Shown piece by piece: positions 14,711 to 21,686 of a DNA stretch of 23,307 nt. Location: contig JAEZSC010000067.1 in assembly GCA_023422005.1 (NCBI GenBank), forward strand, positions 1-23,307, written 5' to 3'. Within the stretch, counting starts at the first letter, position 1. Every line of letters begins with the position of its first letter. Both the position numbers and the translations under genes were made by a program. The notes under the pieces were generated by a model. The model saw nothing but the letters and a program-made list of their open reading frames with translations, did not search any database and was not told where the DNA came from. This stretch comes from Bacillota bacterium. GTDB lineage: Bacteria > Bacillota > Clostridia > Christensenellales > UMGS416.

Positions 14711-15142
14711 TTATCTGTCATTCACCGTTACTTCGCTTACAATACCAGGCGAAATTTCATATTCACCGATGACCGTCTTCCCATCTTCTTTATACAAGGG
14801 TATTGTCCAACCATCGGTCATATCTGCCAGTTTTGCCTCTTGCGCCAATGCCTCTTCCACTGTATCCGGCAGTTCACCAATTAAGTCAGAAGCACGCACG
14901 TACCCTTCTGTTCCGTCAACACCAATAGCCTTAACCAAATCAGGCGCGGTTTCCGAAGAGGTGGCATACAACAAAGACCCAAAGGTTTCACCTGACGCAT
15001 TTTGGGGATATTGGGGCGCAGGTGCAAGGCTTTGATTCAGCAACTGTTTAGCCGATGCAAAGGCAAATACCCCTACAGACGCTCCAACTGCGACGATAAC
15101 GAGAAAGACCAAACAGTTGACAACAAATGATCTGGTGCGCAT
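14711..15142 (-). CDS. membrane-anchored extracytoplasmic protein, function unknown
   Basis: I do not recognise a specific family for this 143-residue protein. One N-terminal membrane segment (about 5-30, FVVNCLVFLVIVAVGASVGV) is followed by a short linker and a small domain. That domain contains GVDGTEGYVRASDLIGELP and GWTIPLYKEDGKTVIGEYEI, a pattern I associate with uncharacterised secreted proteins of Firmicutes. ATG 15142 is chosen over an ATG six codons earlier because AGGAGG lies 7 nt before it. It follows the lipoprotein gene by 46 bp and is probably co-transcribed. Both genes are visibly richer in A+T than the surrounding genes, which suggests different ancestry. Confidence 0.75.
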   Translation of the reverse strand: MRTRSFVVNCLVFLVIVAVGASVGVFAFASAKQLLNQSLAPAPQYPQNASGETFGSLLYATSSETAPDLVKAIGVDGTEGYVRASDLIGELPDTVEEALAQEAKLADMTDGWTIPLYKEDGKTVIGEYEISPGIVSEVTVNDR

Positions 15143-15188
15143 TTTATAACCTCCTATCATCGTTCAGTCTGTATCGGTCTTGTCTATG

Positions 15189-15746
15189 TTACTTTAGAGG
15201 CACTTTCTCCATCTGCAAAAACTTCGTGACATCCTCATCGCTTATATCCCAAGGAATACTCGCGCTGAACAAGACGCCATTCACACTATAGTCTACATCC
15301 CATGAGACACGCCCTGCTTCTTTAGCTTCGTCACGATTTAAATCCGATATATACTTTGCTCCCTCTATCGGATTATCCGGATAAACGTACACATATCCTA
15401 ATCGATCAATACTGTCTTGAAGCCAAGCGTCTCCATCTGGCTGGGAAAAGCGCCATACCCAACGATAGACATTATCATCATCTGTGGCGTTTCTGGTGTA
15501 AGTAAACATGACGTTATACTGATTTAACTCAATGTGCTTTAACGTCAAGTTCCCCGCCTGGCTTATTGGTCGATAGTAATATTCAATCCCATAAGAAGCC
15601 TTTGATTTTGATTGCAAAAGCTGTTCCTTCAGTTCATCCTCGTTTGTTAGTAGATACACGGTATCTCCAGTAGGGTTGTTATTTGCACAAGCCGTCAGAA
15701 ACAGTGCTGCAAACAGAAGAACCCAGATGTAATGTCGGCGGTTCAT
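15189..15746 (-). CDS. putative lipoprotein, function unknown
   Basis: This is a 185-residue exported protein with a lipoprotein signal: a basic start (MNRRH), a hydrophobic core at 6-17 and lipobox LTAC with the lipidated Cys at 20. The mature part is rich in Tyr, Trp and acidic residues and resembles no family I know. AAGGAG lies 8 nt before ATG 15746. It is the first gene of a two-gene unit with its own promoter and terminator. The codon usage is more AT-rich than in neighbouring genes. A role at the cell surface together with the following membrane protein is a guess from context. Confidence 0.8.
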   Translation of the reverse strand: MNRRHYIWVLLFAALFLTACANNNPTGDTVYLLTNEDELKEQLLQSKSKASYGIEYYYRPISQAGNLTLKHIELNQYNVMFTYTRNATDDDNVYRWVWRFSQPDGDAWLQDSIDRLGYVYVYPDNPIEGAKYISDLNRDEAKEAGRVSWDVDYSVNGVLFSASIPWDISDEDVTKFLQMEKVPLK

Positions 15747-15809
15747 GGGTACAACTCCTTACATTTTCTGTGTATGTTGCTCAGACTCACACCGAAATAG
15801 CATGATATT

Positions 15810-15838
15810 ATCATAATAAAATAATTAATATCTCGCAA
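15810..15838 (-). promoter_or_regulatory. promoter of the two-gene lipoprotein unit, with overlapping palindrome
   Basis: On the minus strand TTGCGA, a 17-bp spacer and TATGAT form a good promoter about 65 nt upstream of the lipoprotein start. A perfect 13-bp palindrome ATGATATTATCAT at 15802-15814 overlaps the -10, so it is a candidate operator. The segment is strongly AT-rich. Confidence 0.65.
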
Positions 15839-15887
15839 GTACCAAAAGCCCGTTCGACCGCTCATTGTCAACAGGCTGGCTTGAGCA

Positions 15888-15921
15888 GAGAAAAACCGCC
15901 TGCGACGGTCGCAGGCGGTTT
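15888..15921 (-). terminator. strong intrinsic terminator after trxA
   Basis: AAACCGCCTGCGA (15893-15905) pairs perfectly with TCGCAGGCGGTTT (15909-15921), giving a 13-bp stem with a 3-nt nominal loop. On the minus strand it ends in TTTTTCTC. It closes the thioredoxin unit. Confidence 0.85.
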
Positions 15922-15966
15922 GGACAAGGCGTTTGATTCAGCGGTAGGAAAGCTGATGTACGATGA

Positions 15967-16290
15967 CTATTTCAACGTTCCGTCCAGCATCTCGGCGATC
16001 TTTGGCTTGGGCAAAGCGCCTACGGCTTTGTTGGCCGGCTGGCCATCCTTGAAAACGATCAGCGTGGGGATGCTCATAACACCGTATTTACGGGCGATGT
16101 CCGGGCACTCGTCCACATCCACCTTGGCGACCTTGGCGCGTCCTTCATATTCGCCGGCCAGCTGTTCCACGGCCGGTGCGATCATACGGCACGGGCCGCA
16201 CCATGTCGCCCAGAAATCCACGAGCACAGGCTCGCTGCTCTTTAGTACATCGTTCTCAAAGGTTGCAGAGGTTACATGCAATGCTGCCAT
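15967..16290 (-). CDS. trxA: thioredoxin
   Basis: This is a cytoplasmic thiol-disulfide reductant of 107 residues, the typical length. The active site WCGPC lies at about 30-34 within VDFWATWCGPCRM, and the conserved cis-proline loop is SIPTLIVFKDG. AAAGGGGA precedes ATG 16290 at a slightly long distance of about 9 nt. It lies 70 bp downstream of the Crp/Fnr gene on the same strand, with an extended -10 motif in the gap, so it may be transcribed both from its own promoter and by read-through. A strong terminator follows. No thioredoxin reductase is in the window. The context with a Crp/Fnr regulator suggests redox-responsive expression. Confidence 0.95.
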   Translation of the reverse strand: MAALHVTSATFENDVLKSSEPVLVDFWATWCGPCRMIAPAVEQLAGEYEGRAKVAKVDVDECPDIARKYGVMSIPTLIVFKDGQPANKAVGALPKPKIAEMLDGTLK

Positions 16291-16322
16291 ATCAATAGTC
16301 CCCTTTCCAAACTTACATTGCT

Positions 16323-16331
16323 ATAGTATCA
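16323..16331 (-). promoter_or_regulatory. extended -10 promoter element for trxA
   Basis: On the minus strand TGATACTAT is an extended -10 about 33 nt upstream of trxA. No clear -35 is visible. Confidence 0.4.
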
Positions 16332-16360
16332 CCAAAGGACGAACGCTCATGTAACGGCAG

Positions 16361-17023
16361 TCACATTTCAGCAATTTCTTCCAGCCGGGCGCGATCGGTC
16401 ACATGTACAGCGCCACGGCGCAGGCTCACGATGCCCTGGCCCTCGAAATCCTTGAGCAGGCGGCTGACGACCTCGCGGGCGGTGCCAATGTCGGCAGCCA
16501 GTTCCTCATGGGTGAACAGGATTTGGTTGCGCTCGCACTGCAGCAGACGCAGCGCCAGCCGCGAATCCATGCGCCGGAAAGCGACTTCATCCAGCAGCTT
16601 CATGACCGACACCATGGAGGTTGCCATGGATGAGAACAAGTACCGCTGCCAGGGTTCGCTCTTTTGCATGAGGGAGCGTAGCAGATCGGTGGGCATCATG
16701 ACGACCTCGGCCTCATCCTCCACCACAGCGATCACCGGGTAATCCACGCCGCCCAGCAGGCAAGCGATGGCCAGCACACAGGTCTCGCCCTCATAGACAC
16801 GGTACAGCGTGATCTCGCGGCCATCGGCGGACATCTGATACACACGGATGACACCGCTTAGCACCAGCGCCACGCCGCGGCAGCGCCGCCCCTGCTCCAG
16901 CATCACCGTGCCGGGTTCATAGGTGCCAACGCTCATGGCACTGAGCTGAGCCTCCCGCTCGGCCTCGCTGAGCTCGTTCAGATGGGGAAAGGCCGCCATC
17001 AGCCTGTTCTTCCAGCTCTCCAT
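16361..17023 (-). CDS. Crp/Fnr-family transcriptional regulator
   Basis: This is a cytoplasmic DNA-binding regulator of 220 residues. The cyclic-nucleotide-binding-like beta-roll covers about 10-125 (VMLEQGRRCRGVALVLSGVIRVY), a dimerisation helix about 125-150, and the winged helix about 155-215, with THEELAADIGTAREVVSRLL as the helix-turn-helix. Cys48, Cys82, Cys88 and Cys163 are present. The pair in ETCVLAIACLLGG sits near the ligand pocket and could sense redox state. There is no N-terminal Fnr-type cysteine cluster. GGGAGG lies 6 nt before ATG 17023; the frame is open further upstream but overlaps the preceding gene. It starts 17 bp after the preceding stop and is followed by trxA, so it may control its own unit. 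Confidence 0.92.
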   Translation of the reverse strand: MESWKNRLMAAFPHLNELSEAEREAQLSAMSVGTYEPGTVMLEQGRRCRGVALVLSGVIRVYQMSADGREITLYRVYEGETCVLAIACLLGGVDYPVIAVVEDEAEVVMMPTDLLRSLMQKSEPWQRYLFSSMATSMVSVMKLLDEVAFRRMDSRLALRLLQCERNQILFTHEELAADIGTAREVVSRLLKDFEGQGIVSLRRGAVHVTDRARLEEIAEM

Positions 17024-17040
17024 AGATAGCCTCCCAGTGT

Positions 17041-18696
17041 TTATTGCAGATTCAACAGCCATGCCGCGGCCTGCTCGGGCGTATAGCCGCCCAGCGCTAC
17101 CGACGCCACCGCCTGTGCGGCGGTTCGATCCGATGCCGTGCTGTCGCCGCGCATGGTGACGTCTTGCAGCCCGCCCAGCCAGCCGGCCCAAGGGTTGTCG
17201 GCAACATCCTGCGCATCCAGCAGCGCCTTTGGCGCGGGCAGCACGCCCGCGGGCTCTTGGGCCAGCGCCTGCTCCAGCAGTCTGGGGCCGGCCACATAGG
17301 TCTCGAACATCCTGGCAGCGGCCTCGGGGTTGGCGGCGCTGGGCATGGCCATGGCCGTCAGCCGCACGGCGCTTATTCGGGCCTTGGGCCCCTGCAGCGG
17401 CGCCAGCAGCTGCAAGTCCTGCGTCACGTCGTTTTCCAGCCCCAGCAGAAGAGCGCTGTCGCCGGCGGTCACGGTGCTCACGCCGCTCTGGACGGCGTTG
17501 CGCGCCTGGTTCTCGTCCCAATACAGGCTGTCGGTGGGGCTCAGCCGCTGGTCAAAGGCCGTCTGGAACCACGCCAGCGCCGCCGCCACATCCTGAACGG
17601 AGCAGCTCTGGGGCTGGGAAAGGTCCGCGCCATAAGCCGCCAGCAGATCGCGGCAGAATGCTTCGCCGGCAGCGCAGCCCAGCGGCAGACCCAGAGGGAA
17701 GCTCGCCGGTGCGTCGCCGCCCAGCGCCTGAGCGCCGGTCAGCAGCTCTTCATAGCTGCCGGGCAGGTCGCCCCGCCACACGCTTTTGCGCACGAACACC
17801 CCGTGAAAGCTGGCCGTCAGCGCCAGCAGGCGGCGGTCTTCGGTCAGCGCAGCCAGCCCAGGGCTCAAATCCAGCTTCTCCACGGCGTCGGTAAGGTCGC
17901 TCATGTTGCCGGCCAGCGGCAGCAGCGCGCCATAGGGGCCGAACACGAACACCGGCGGCGTGCCAGCGGCGGTCAGCTTGGCATATTCCTGCGCCAGCGC
18001 GTCACCCTGGCAGCGCACATAGGCGGGTTCCACGCCGTTGATGCTGCCGAAGAGCCGCAACTGGCCCTCAAAGGCGTCACCGAAAGCCGGGAGACCCTGG
18101 CTTGTGCTCAGCGCATCCAGTATCACGATGCGCGAACCATAATCCACAGCCGGCGGGGCGCTGCGGGTGGGAGCGGGAGTGGGCTCGGGCGCCGCGGTGG
18201 CCCGGGGCCGCGTGAAGCCCGGCATACCTTCGGGCACGAGATCGGCCAGCGGTGTGCGCGGCACCACGACGGCCACAGCCGAGAGCACCAGTAGCACGGC
18301 GACAGCCCGAACGGCCACACCAGCCGTCGAACGACGGGGGCGCTGCTGCCTGTGGCCTTTGCGGTCGCTGCGGCGGCGGCGGGGCGCGTAGGCCTCCTGC
18401 ACGGTACGGTCGGTGTCCACGGCATGCTCGCGCTGGGCCTCTTCGCGCTGGCGTGCTTCCCGCACATCCTGCACGGCGGCCAACCTGATGGTGTCCTGCT
18501 TTTGCGGCTGCTCCGCCGCGGCTGGGCCTGGCTGGTCAATGGCCGGTTGCGCGCTGCTCTGTGGCTCGGCAACAGAAGAGTTCTGGGTCTCGTCGGTGGG
18601 CGAAGGTGGTAAATCATCGGCAGGCGAAACCTCGGACCGGCGGGTCCGGTCCGTCCTTGAGGTGGGTGTAGAACCCCTCCGGTGCGTCTCTCTCAT
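17041..18696 (-). CDS. single-pass membrane protein with solute-binding-like extracellular domain
   Basis: This is a 551-residue protein of unusual layout. Residues 1-125 are charged, Gln/Glu/Arg/Pro-rich and probably disordered. One membrane helix covers about 126-146 (VAVRAVAVLLVLSAVAVVV). A Pro/Ala/Thr linker covers about 160-185. The rest resembles, distantly, family-1 extracellular solute-binding proteins: FVFGPYGALLPLAGNMSDLT, HGVFVRKSVWRGDLPGSYEE, and a late AANPEAAARMFETYVAG helix. The basic run before the helix (RRRRSDRKGHRQQRPRR) favours a cytoplasmic N-terminus and external C-terminus. There is no signal-peptidase or lipobox site and no ABC transporter nearby, so a sensory role is more likely than import. 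Its ATG overlaps the preceding stop (ATGA), and the Crp/Fnr gene follows 17 bp later. Confidence 0.75.
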   Translation of the reverse strand: MRETHRRGSTPTSRTDRTRRSEVSPADDLPPSPTDETQNSSVAEPQSSAQPAIDQPGPAAAEQPQKQDTIRLAAVQDVREARQREEAQREHAVDTDRTVQEAYAPRRRRSDRKGHRQQRPRRSTAGVAVRAVAVLLVLSAVAVVVPRTPLADLVPEGMPGFTRPRATAAPEPTPAPTRSAPPAVDYGSRIVILDALSTSQGLPAFGDAFEGQLRLFGSINGVEPAYVRCQGDALAQEYAKLTAAGTPPVFVFGPYGALLPLAGNMSDLTDAVEKLDLSPGLAALTEDRRLLALTASFHGVFVRKSVWRGDLPGSYEELLTGAQALGGDAPASFPLGLPLGCAAGEAFCRDLLAAYGADLSQPQSCSVQDVAAALAWFQTAFDQRLSPTDSLYWDENQARNAVQSGVSTVTAGDSALLLGLENDVTQDLQLLAPLQGPKARISAVRLTAMAMPSAANPEAAARMFETYVAGPRLLEQALAQEPAGVLPAPKALLDAQDVADNPWAGWLGGLQDVTMRGDSTASDRTAAQAVASVALGGYTPEQAAAWLLNLQ

Positions 18697-19739
18697 GGTT
18701 TTTCCCCGTCCTCCGCCTGGAATACCCGCCAGGCTGCCCGGGCTACCCGGTGGCTGAACTCCATGGGCCAGCCGCTTTTGGGCACGCCGGCGCCGTCTAT
18801 GACGCCCAGGCGCTCCAACCGCGACGCGGTCAGCAGCATGGCGCGGCTCAGAGAATCACGGTGCACGCGCATGCCATACAGCCCGCCCGCCAGAGAGAGG
18901 TAGTTCTGCAGCCGGCCGTGCATCTGCATGACCTCCATGCAGCCGTTCAAGCGGGTGTCCAGCCAGCGGCCCATGGGCGGGTTGCGGTAGATCGCCGCGC
19001 CGCTGGTCACCGCGCAGGGCCCCAGCCCCACGCACATGCCGTGAATGCGCCGCGACAGCGCGTCGAAATGTTGTGTGGTCTGCGAAAAAACCCATAGACT
19101 GTCGCGGGTAAAGCCCGCTGTGCGCAGCATCGACGCCGCCCGCTCCAACAGCGCGTCGTCCAGCGGCCCATCGGCCGACGGCAGCAGGCACACCTGCGCT
19201 GGCGTGGCGGCTATGGCCGTCTGCACAGCCATCATAAGCTTGGCGCCGTTCAAGCGCTTGCCACAGCACAGCCGCACAGTGACAAAGGCCCCCATGGCCC
19301 GGGCCCGGCGTACCGGCTCCTCAAAACCCACGGAAGCGTCGTCCACCAGAAAGGTGAAGCACTCCACTCCCACCGAACGGTAGCCAGCCAGCGCGCCGGA
19401 CACCAGATAGCGCAGGTTGACAGACATACCCACGCTGGCCGGCCCGGCGCACACGGCCTGGGCCAGCCGCTGCACGTCCGCCGGGGAAAGGGCGTTGACA
19501 GCGGGACCTTCCAGCTCCACCCAGGCGGGCGGCGTATCGCCCAGGGCGCTATGCGCCTCAGCGCGCAGCGCCTGTTCAAACTGCGCCAACTCGTCGGCGC
19601 TGTCCAGCATGGGCACTTGCACGAAAACGCCGTTTGGGCGCAGCCGGGCGTGCTTCGGGGCTTCCACAAGGCCGGTGTCTTGCACGGCCAGGCCGTTCTC
19701 TATCTTTTTGGCGACGGATGCGCGGCTAAAAAAAAGCAA
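18693..19739 (-). CDS. HemW/coproporphyrinogen-oxidase-like protein lacking radical-SAM cysteines
   Basis: This 348-residue protein can be aligned by eye, weakly, with the HemW/HemN radical-SAM family. A FVQVPML segment stands where YIHIPFC is expected. VELEGPAVNALSPADVQRLA stands in place of the GGGTP strand and following helix, and the second half has GLGPCAVTSGAAIYRNP where these proteins have GlGpgA. The CxxxCxxC cluster motif is absent and no alternative is visible, so it is probably not an active radical-SAM enzyme. The start is TTG 19739: GGAG lies 6 nt upstream, and the in-frame TTG at 19772 is unsuitable because it overlaps the promoter -10. An 8-T run follows the start. The stop overlaps the next gene's ATG. 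The family assignment is tentative; the gene itself is well supported by promoter, ribosome site and coupling. Confidence 0.6.
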   Translation of the reverse strand: MLFFSRASVAKKIENGLAVQDTGLVEAPKHARLRPNGVFVQVPMLDSADELAQFEQALRAEAHSALGDTPPAWVELEGPAVNALSPADVQRLAQAVCAGPASVGMSVNLRYLVSGALAGYRSVGVECFTFLVDDASVGFEEPVRRARAMGAFVTVRLCCGKRLNGAKLMMAVQTAIAATPAQVCLLPSADGPLDDALLERAASMLRTAGFTRDSLWVFSQTTQHFDALSRRIHGMCVGLGPCAVTSGAAIYRNPPMGRWLDTRLNGCMEVMQMHGRLQNYLSLAGGLYGMRVHRDSLSRAMLLTASRLERLGVIDGAGVPKSGWPMEFSHRVARAAWRVFQAEDGEKP

Positions 19740-19771
19740 GGATATCTCCGCAGAATATAGTATTAATAGCA

Positions 19772-19799
19772 ATTATACCCTAAGACCTGCGGTTTTCAA
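19772..19799 (-). promoter_or_regulatory. promoter of the HemW-like to trxA unit
   Basis: On the minus strand TTGAAA, a 16-bp spacer and a perfect TATAAT lie 33 nt upstream of the TTG start. This fixes transcription start downstream of 19772 and so decides the start codon of the HemW-like gene. Confidence 0.8.
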
Positions 19800-19827
19800 A
19801 GGGCTTTAAAGTGGACTCTACATCATT

Positions 19828-20691
19828 TCAACTCAACAGAAAACCGATGATCTCTTCGTGAACGCGCTCAGGCTGCTCGTGGTTGACACCGTGGCCTGCG
19901 TCGGGCACGATGCGATAGTTCATATGTTTTTCGCGCAGTGCCTGCTCCTTCTCGGCGGAATAGGCGATGGGGTCGCGTTGGCCGATCAGGAACAGCGCAC
20001 GGTCCCGCAAGGCATCCAGTTCTTCACCTGTGAAAGGATGCATCATGTGGAAGGACATGGAGCGGTTGTTGAAGTGCTTCAAAAGCAGGGACCAGTGCTC
20101 CCACATGACGGGGTCATCCAAAAACACTTCCGGCCGCGCCGCCAGCTTGCCCAGCAGGCGGCGCGTGTTGCCTCGGGTGGGCAGCAGCGCCTCCGGCAGG
20201 AAAACCAGCATGTCCGTGGGTTTGGACAGTATGCCGCCGGCCATGCACACGACCCGCGGCACCCGGTCTGGGTGAGCAATGGCGGCCATGGCTGCCGGCC
20301 AGCAGCCAAAGCTGACACCCGCCGTAAAGGCGCTCTCCAGACCCAGACCGTCCAGCAGCTCGCCGGTGAATATGCCATGGTCCAGTTTCTGGTAGTAGGC
20401 CGGGCCGGGCACACTGCGGCCCGAACCGCCGATCATGTCCACGGCATACAGGCGGAAGCGCTGCGAGAGCGCCGCAGCGTTGCAGCGCCACATCAGCGCG
20501 GAGTTGTCCCCCACACCGTGGAACAGCAGCAGCGGCGGGTTGCCGGCATCTCCCGCGCACAGCACGTGGGTTGTGCCGTAGCGCCCGCTGAGCTCCCTGT
20601 GTTCCACCGGTACGCCCCAGGCCTCCACCAGCCGGTCATAGGATGCTCGCAAGAGTTGCGCTCCCCGTTCGGACTTATACACCTTCACCAT
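19828..20691 (-). CDS. alpha/beta hydrolase
   Basis: This is a 287-residue cytoplasmic hydrolase of the alpha/beta fold; no signal peptide is seen. The oxyanion region is LLLFHGVGDNS, the nucleophile is S127 in GVSFGCW, the acid is in the RDPIAYS segment, and the catalytic His is in AGHGVNHEQPE. The ester, lactone or other substrate cannot be predicted. AAGGAGGG precedes ATG 20691 by about 8 nt, within the end of the tetR gene, which it overlaps by 17 bp, so the two are translationally coupled. The pair probably forms a locus in which the TetR ligand is the hydrolase's substrate or an inducer. No clear terminator follows. Confidence 0.92.
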   Translation of the reverse strand: MVKVYKSERGAQLLRASYDRLVEAWGVPVEHRELSGRYGTTHVLCAGDAGNPPLLLFHGVGDNSALMWRCNAAALSQRFRLYAVDMIGGSGRSVPGPAYYQKLDHGIFTGELLDGLGLESAFTAGVSFGCWPAAMAAIAHPDRVPRVVCMAGGILSKPTDMLVFLPEALLPTRGNTRRLLGKLAARPEVFLDDPVMWEHWSLLLKHFNNRSMSFHMMHPFTGEELDALRDRALFLIGQRDPIAYSAEKEQALREKHMNYRIVPDAGHGVNHEQPERVHEEIIGFLLS

Positions 20692-21340
20692 ACTGAGAAC
20701 CCTCCTTTTCTTGCTTGGGGATTGGCTGTAAAAACCTCAGAACAAGCTCCGCCGGTGGAAAGGGTACGGTATCGCTGACCTGCGTGCGAGCGATGCCCAG
20801 CCCCTGCAGCACGGAGAAAAAGGCGATTGCCAGCATCAACGGATCCCCGGCGATGACGTTGCCATCCCTCTGGGCTTCCTGCAGCAGCGGGATCAGCGCG
20901 GTGACCGGCAGCCCCCTGGTGCGCCGCGCGGCATCCACGGCCTGGGTGGGCAGCGCGTCGGTGGCGCTGGCCTGCAGGGCGTTCAGCTGCCAGTGCAGCG
21001 CAGCCATGCCCTGCGGCGCCAGCATGGCCTGGGCCAGGGCCAGCACCCGCTCCCAGGCGGGCAGTTCCATGCTCGCGGCAAAGCGCACGGTGTCCCCCGC
21101 CCCTATGCCCGCCAGCTCTACCAGCCGGGCGAAGATGTCCTCCTTGGAACGAAAGTAGCGGTACACATAGCCCTGGCTGAACCCGGCCCGCTCGGCGATG
21201 TCCTGTATCCGGGCGCCTTGTATGCCCTTGCGGGCGAACACCTCCAACGCGTGCAGCAGGATGTTGCGGCGGTTGGCGTTGGGCTCGCCGGCCTCAAAGG
21301 CCTGCTCCATGTGGTCGCAGATGGCGTGAACAGCTGCCAT
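20675..21340 (-). CDS. TetR/AcrR-family transcriptional regulator
   Basis: This is a dimeric repressor-type regulator of 221 residues. The N-terminal helix-turn-helix covers about 25-72, with ARIQDIAERAGFSQGYVYRYFRSKEDIF as its recognisable core. The remaining helices form the ligand-binding domain, which is not assignable to a ligand. GAGGATG lies about 10 nt before ATG 21340. The gene ends inside the start of the alpha/beta hydrolase gene. The promoter upstream is near consensus and an 18-bp palindrome sits between promoter and gene, fitting autorepression. Confidence 0.93.
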   Translation of the reverse strand: MAAVHAICDHMEQAFEAGEPNANRRNILLHALEVFARKGIQGARIQDIAERAGFSQGYVYRYFRSKEDIFARLVELAGIGAGDTVRFAASMELPAWERVLALAQAMLAPQGMAALHWQLNALQASATDALPTQAVDAARRTRGLPVTALIPLLQEAQRDGNVIAGDPLMLAIAFFSVLQGLGIARTQVSDTVPFPPAELVLRFLQPIPKQEKEGSQYGEGV

Positions 21341-21356
21341 GGCAATCGCATCCTCG

Positions 21357-21374
21357 TGAATGAATGTTCATTCA
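21357..21374 (-). promoter_or_regulatory. TetR operator (18-bp palindrome)
   Basis: TGAATGAATGTTCATTCA has perfect 8-bp arms around two central bases, a form very typical of TetR-family operators. It lies directly downstream of the tetR -10, over the expected transcription start, so binding would block the promoter. Confidence 0.8.
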
Positions 21375-21375
21375 T

Positions 21376-21404
21376 ATTATCGGCCGTTGATCGTATCATG
21401 TCAA
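21376..21404 (-). promoter_or_regulatory. tetR-hydrolase promoter
   Basis: On the minus strand TTGACA, a 17-bp spacer and GATAAT form a near-consensus promoter immediately upstream of the palindromic operator. Confidence 0.85.
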
Positions 21405-21474
21405 GGATTTTCATCAACACGACCTGGCTTGACGATTTCTGCCTGGTTCTCTGTCCATTCGACATTCTTTGCAT

Positions 21475-21504
21475 TTGCGTAAGAATCAACCATTCTTTTA
21501 TAAT
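21475..21504 (+). promoter_or_regulatory. promoter candidate for the hybrid histidine kinase
   Basis: TTGCGT, an 18-bp spacer and TATAAT lie about 180 nt upstream of the kinase start. A second candidate, TTGTAT-16-GATAAT, lies at 21511-21538. Either gives a long 5' leader. Confidence 0.5.
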
Positions 21505-21538
21505 ATTATGTTGTATGTATTATAGCAGCGACGATAAT

Positions 21539-21686
21539 ACATTGGACTACCAATGAATTAACATCGCTGCAAAGCCTGTATGAGGAGCACCAACAGCCTT
21601 TCTCGATTTGGCTGTCGGGGCAAAAAAGCTACGTTGATGCGCTGCCGCGGTGTGCCGTAGGCTGCGGAAAAAACGGAGGACGAGAC
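21539..21686 (+). other. leader upstream of the kinase, open in frame with it
   Basis: The kinase frame is open upstream to 21504, but no ATG, GTG or TTG lies in frame before 21687. Read in frame, 21555-21686 gives protein-like residues (LQSLYEEHQQPFSIWLSGQ) with GC-rich third positions. It may be an old N-terminus lost by a frameshift, or chance. An out-of-frame ATG at 21553 is stopped after two codons. I see no riboswitch. Confidence 0.35.

Noticed and set aside
17024..17521. N-terminal extension of the Crp/Fnr gene
   Set aside because: It overlaps the upstream gene, is Arg/Gly-rich, and a strong ribosome site sits just before ATG 17023.
17044..18294. 416-residue open frame on the plus strand
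   Set aside because: Antisense to the solute-binding-like gene; His/Gln/Arg-rich translation with no domain.
19740..19772. Upstream TTG start of the HemW-like gene
   Set aside because: It overlaps the TATAAT -10 element, so it would not be in the mRNA.
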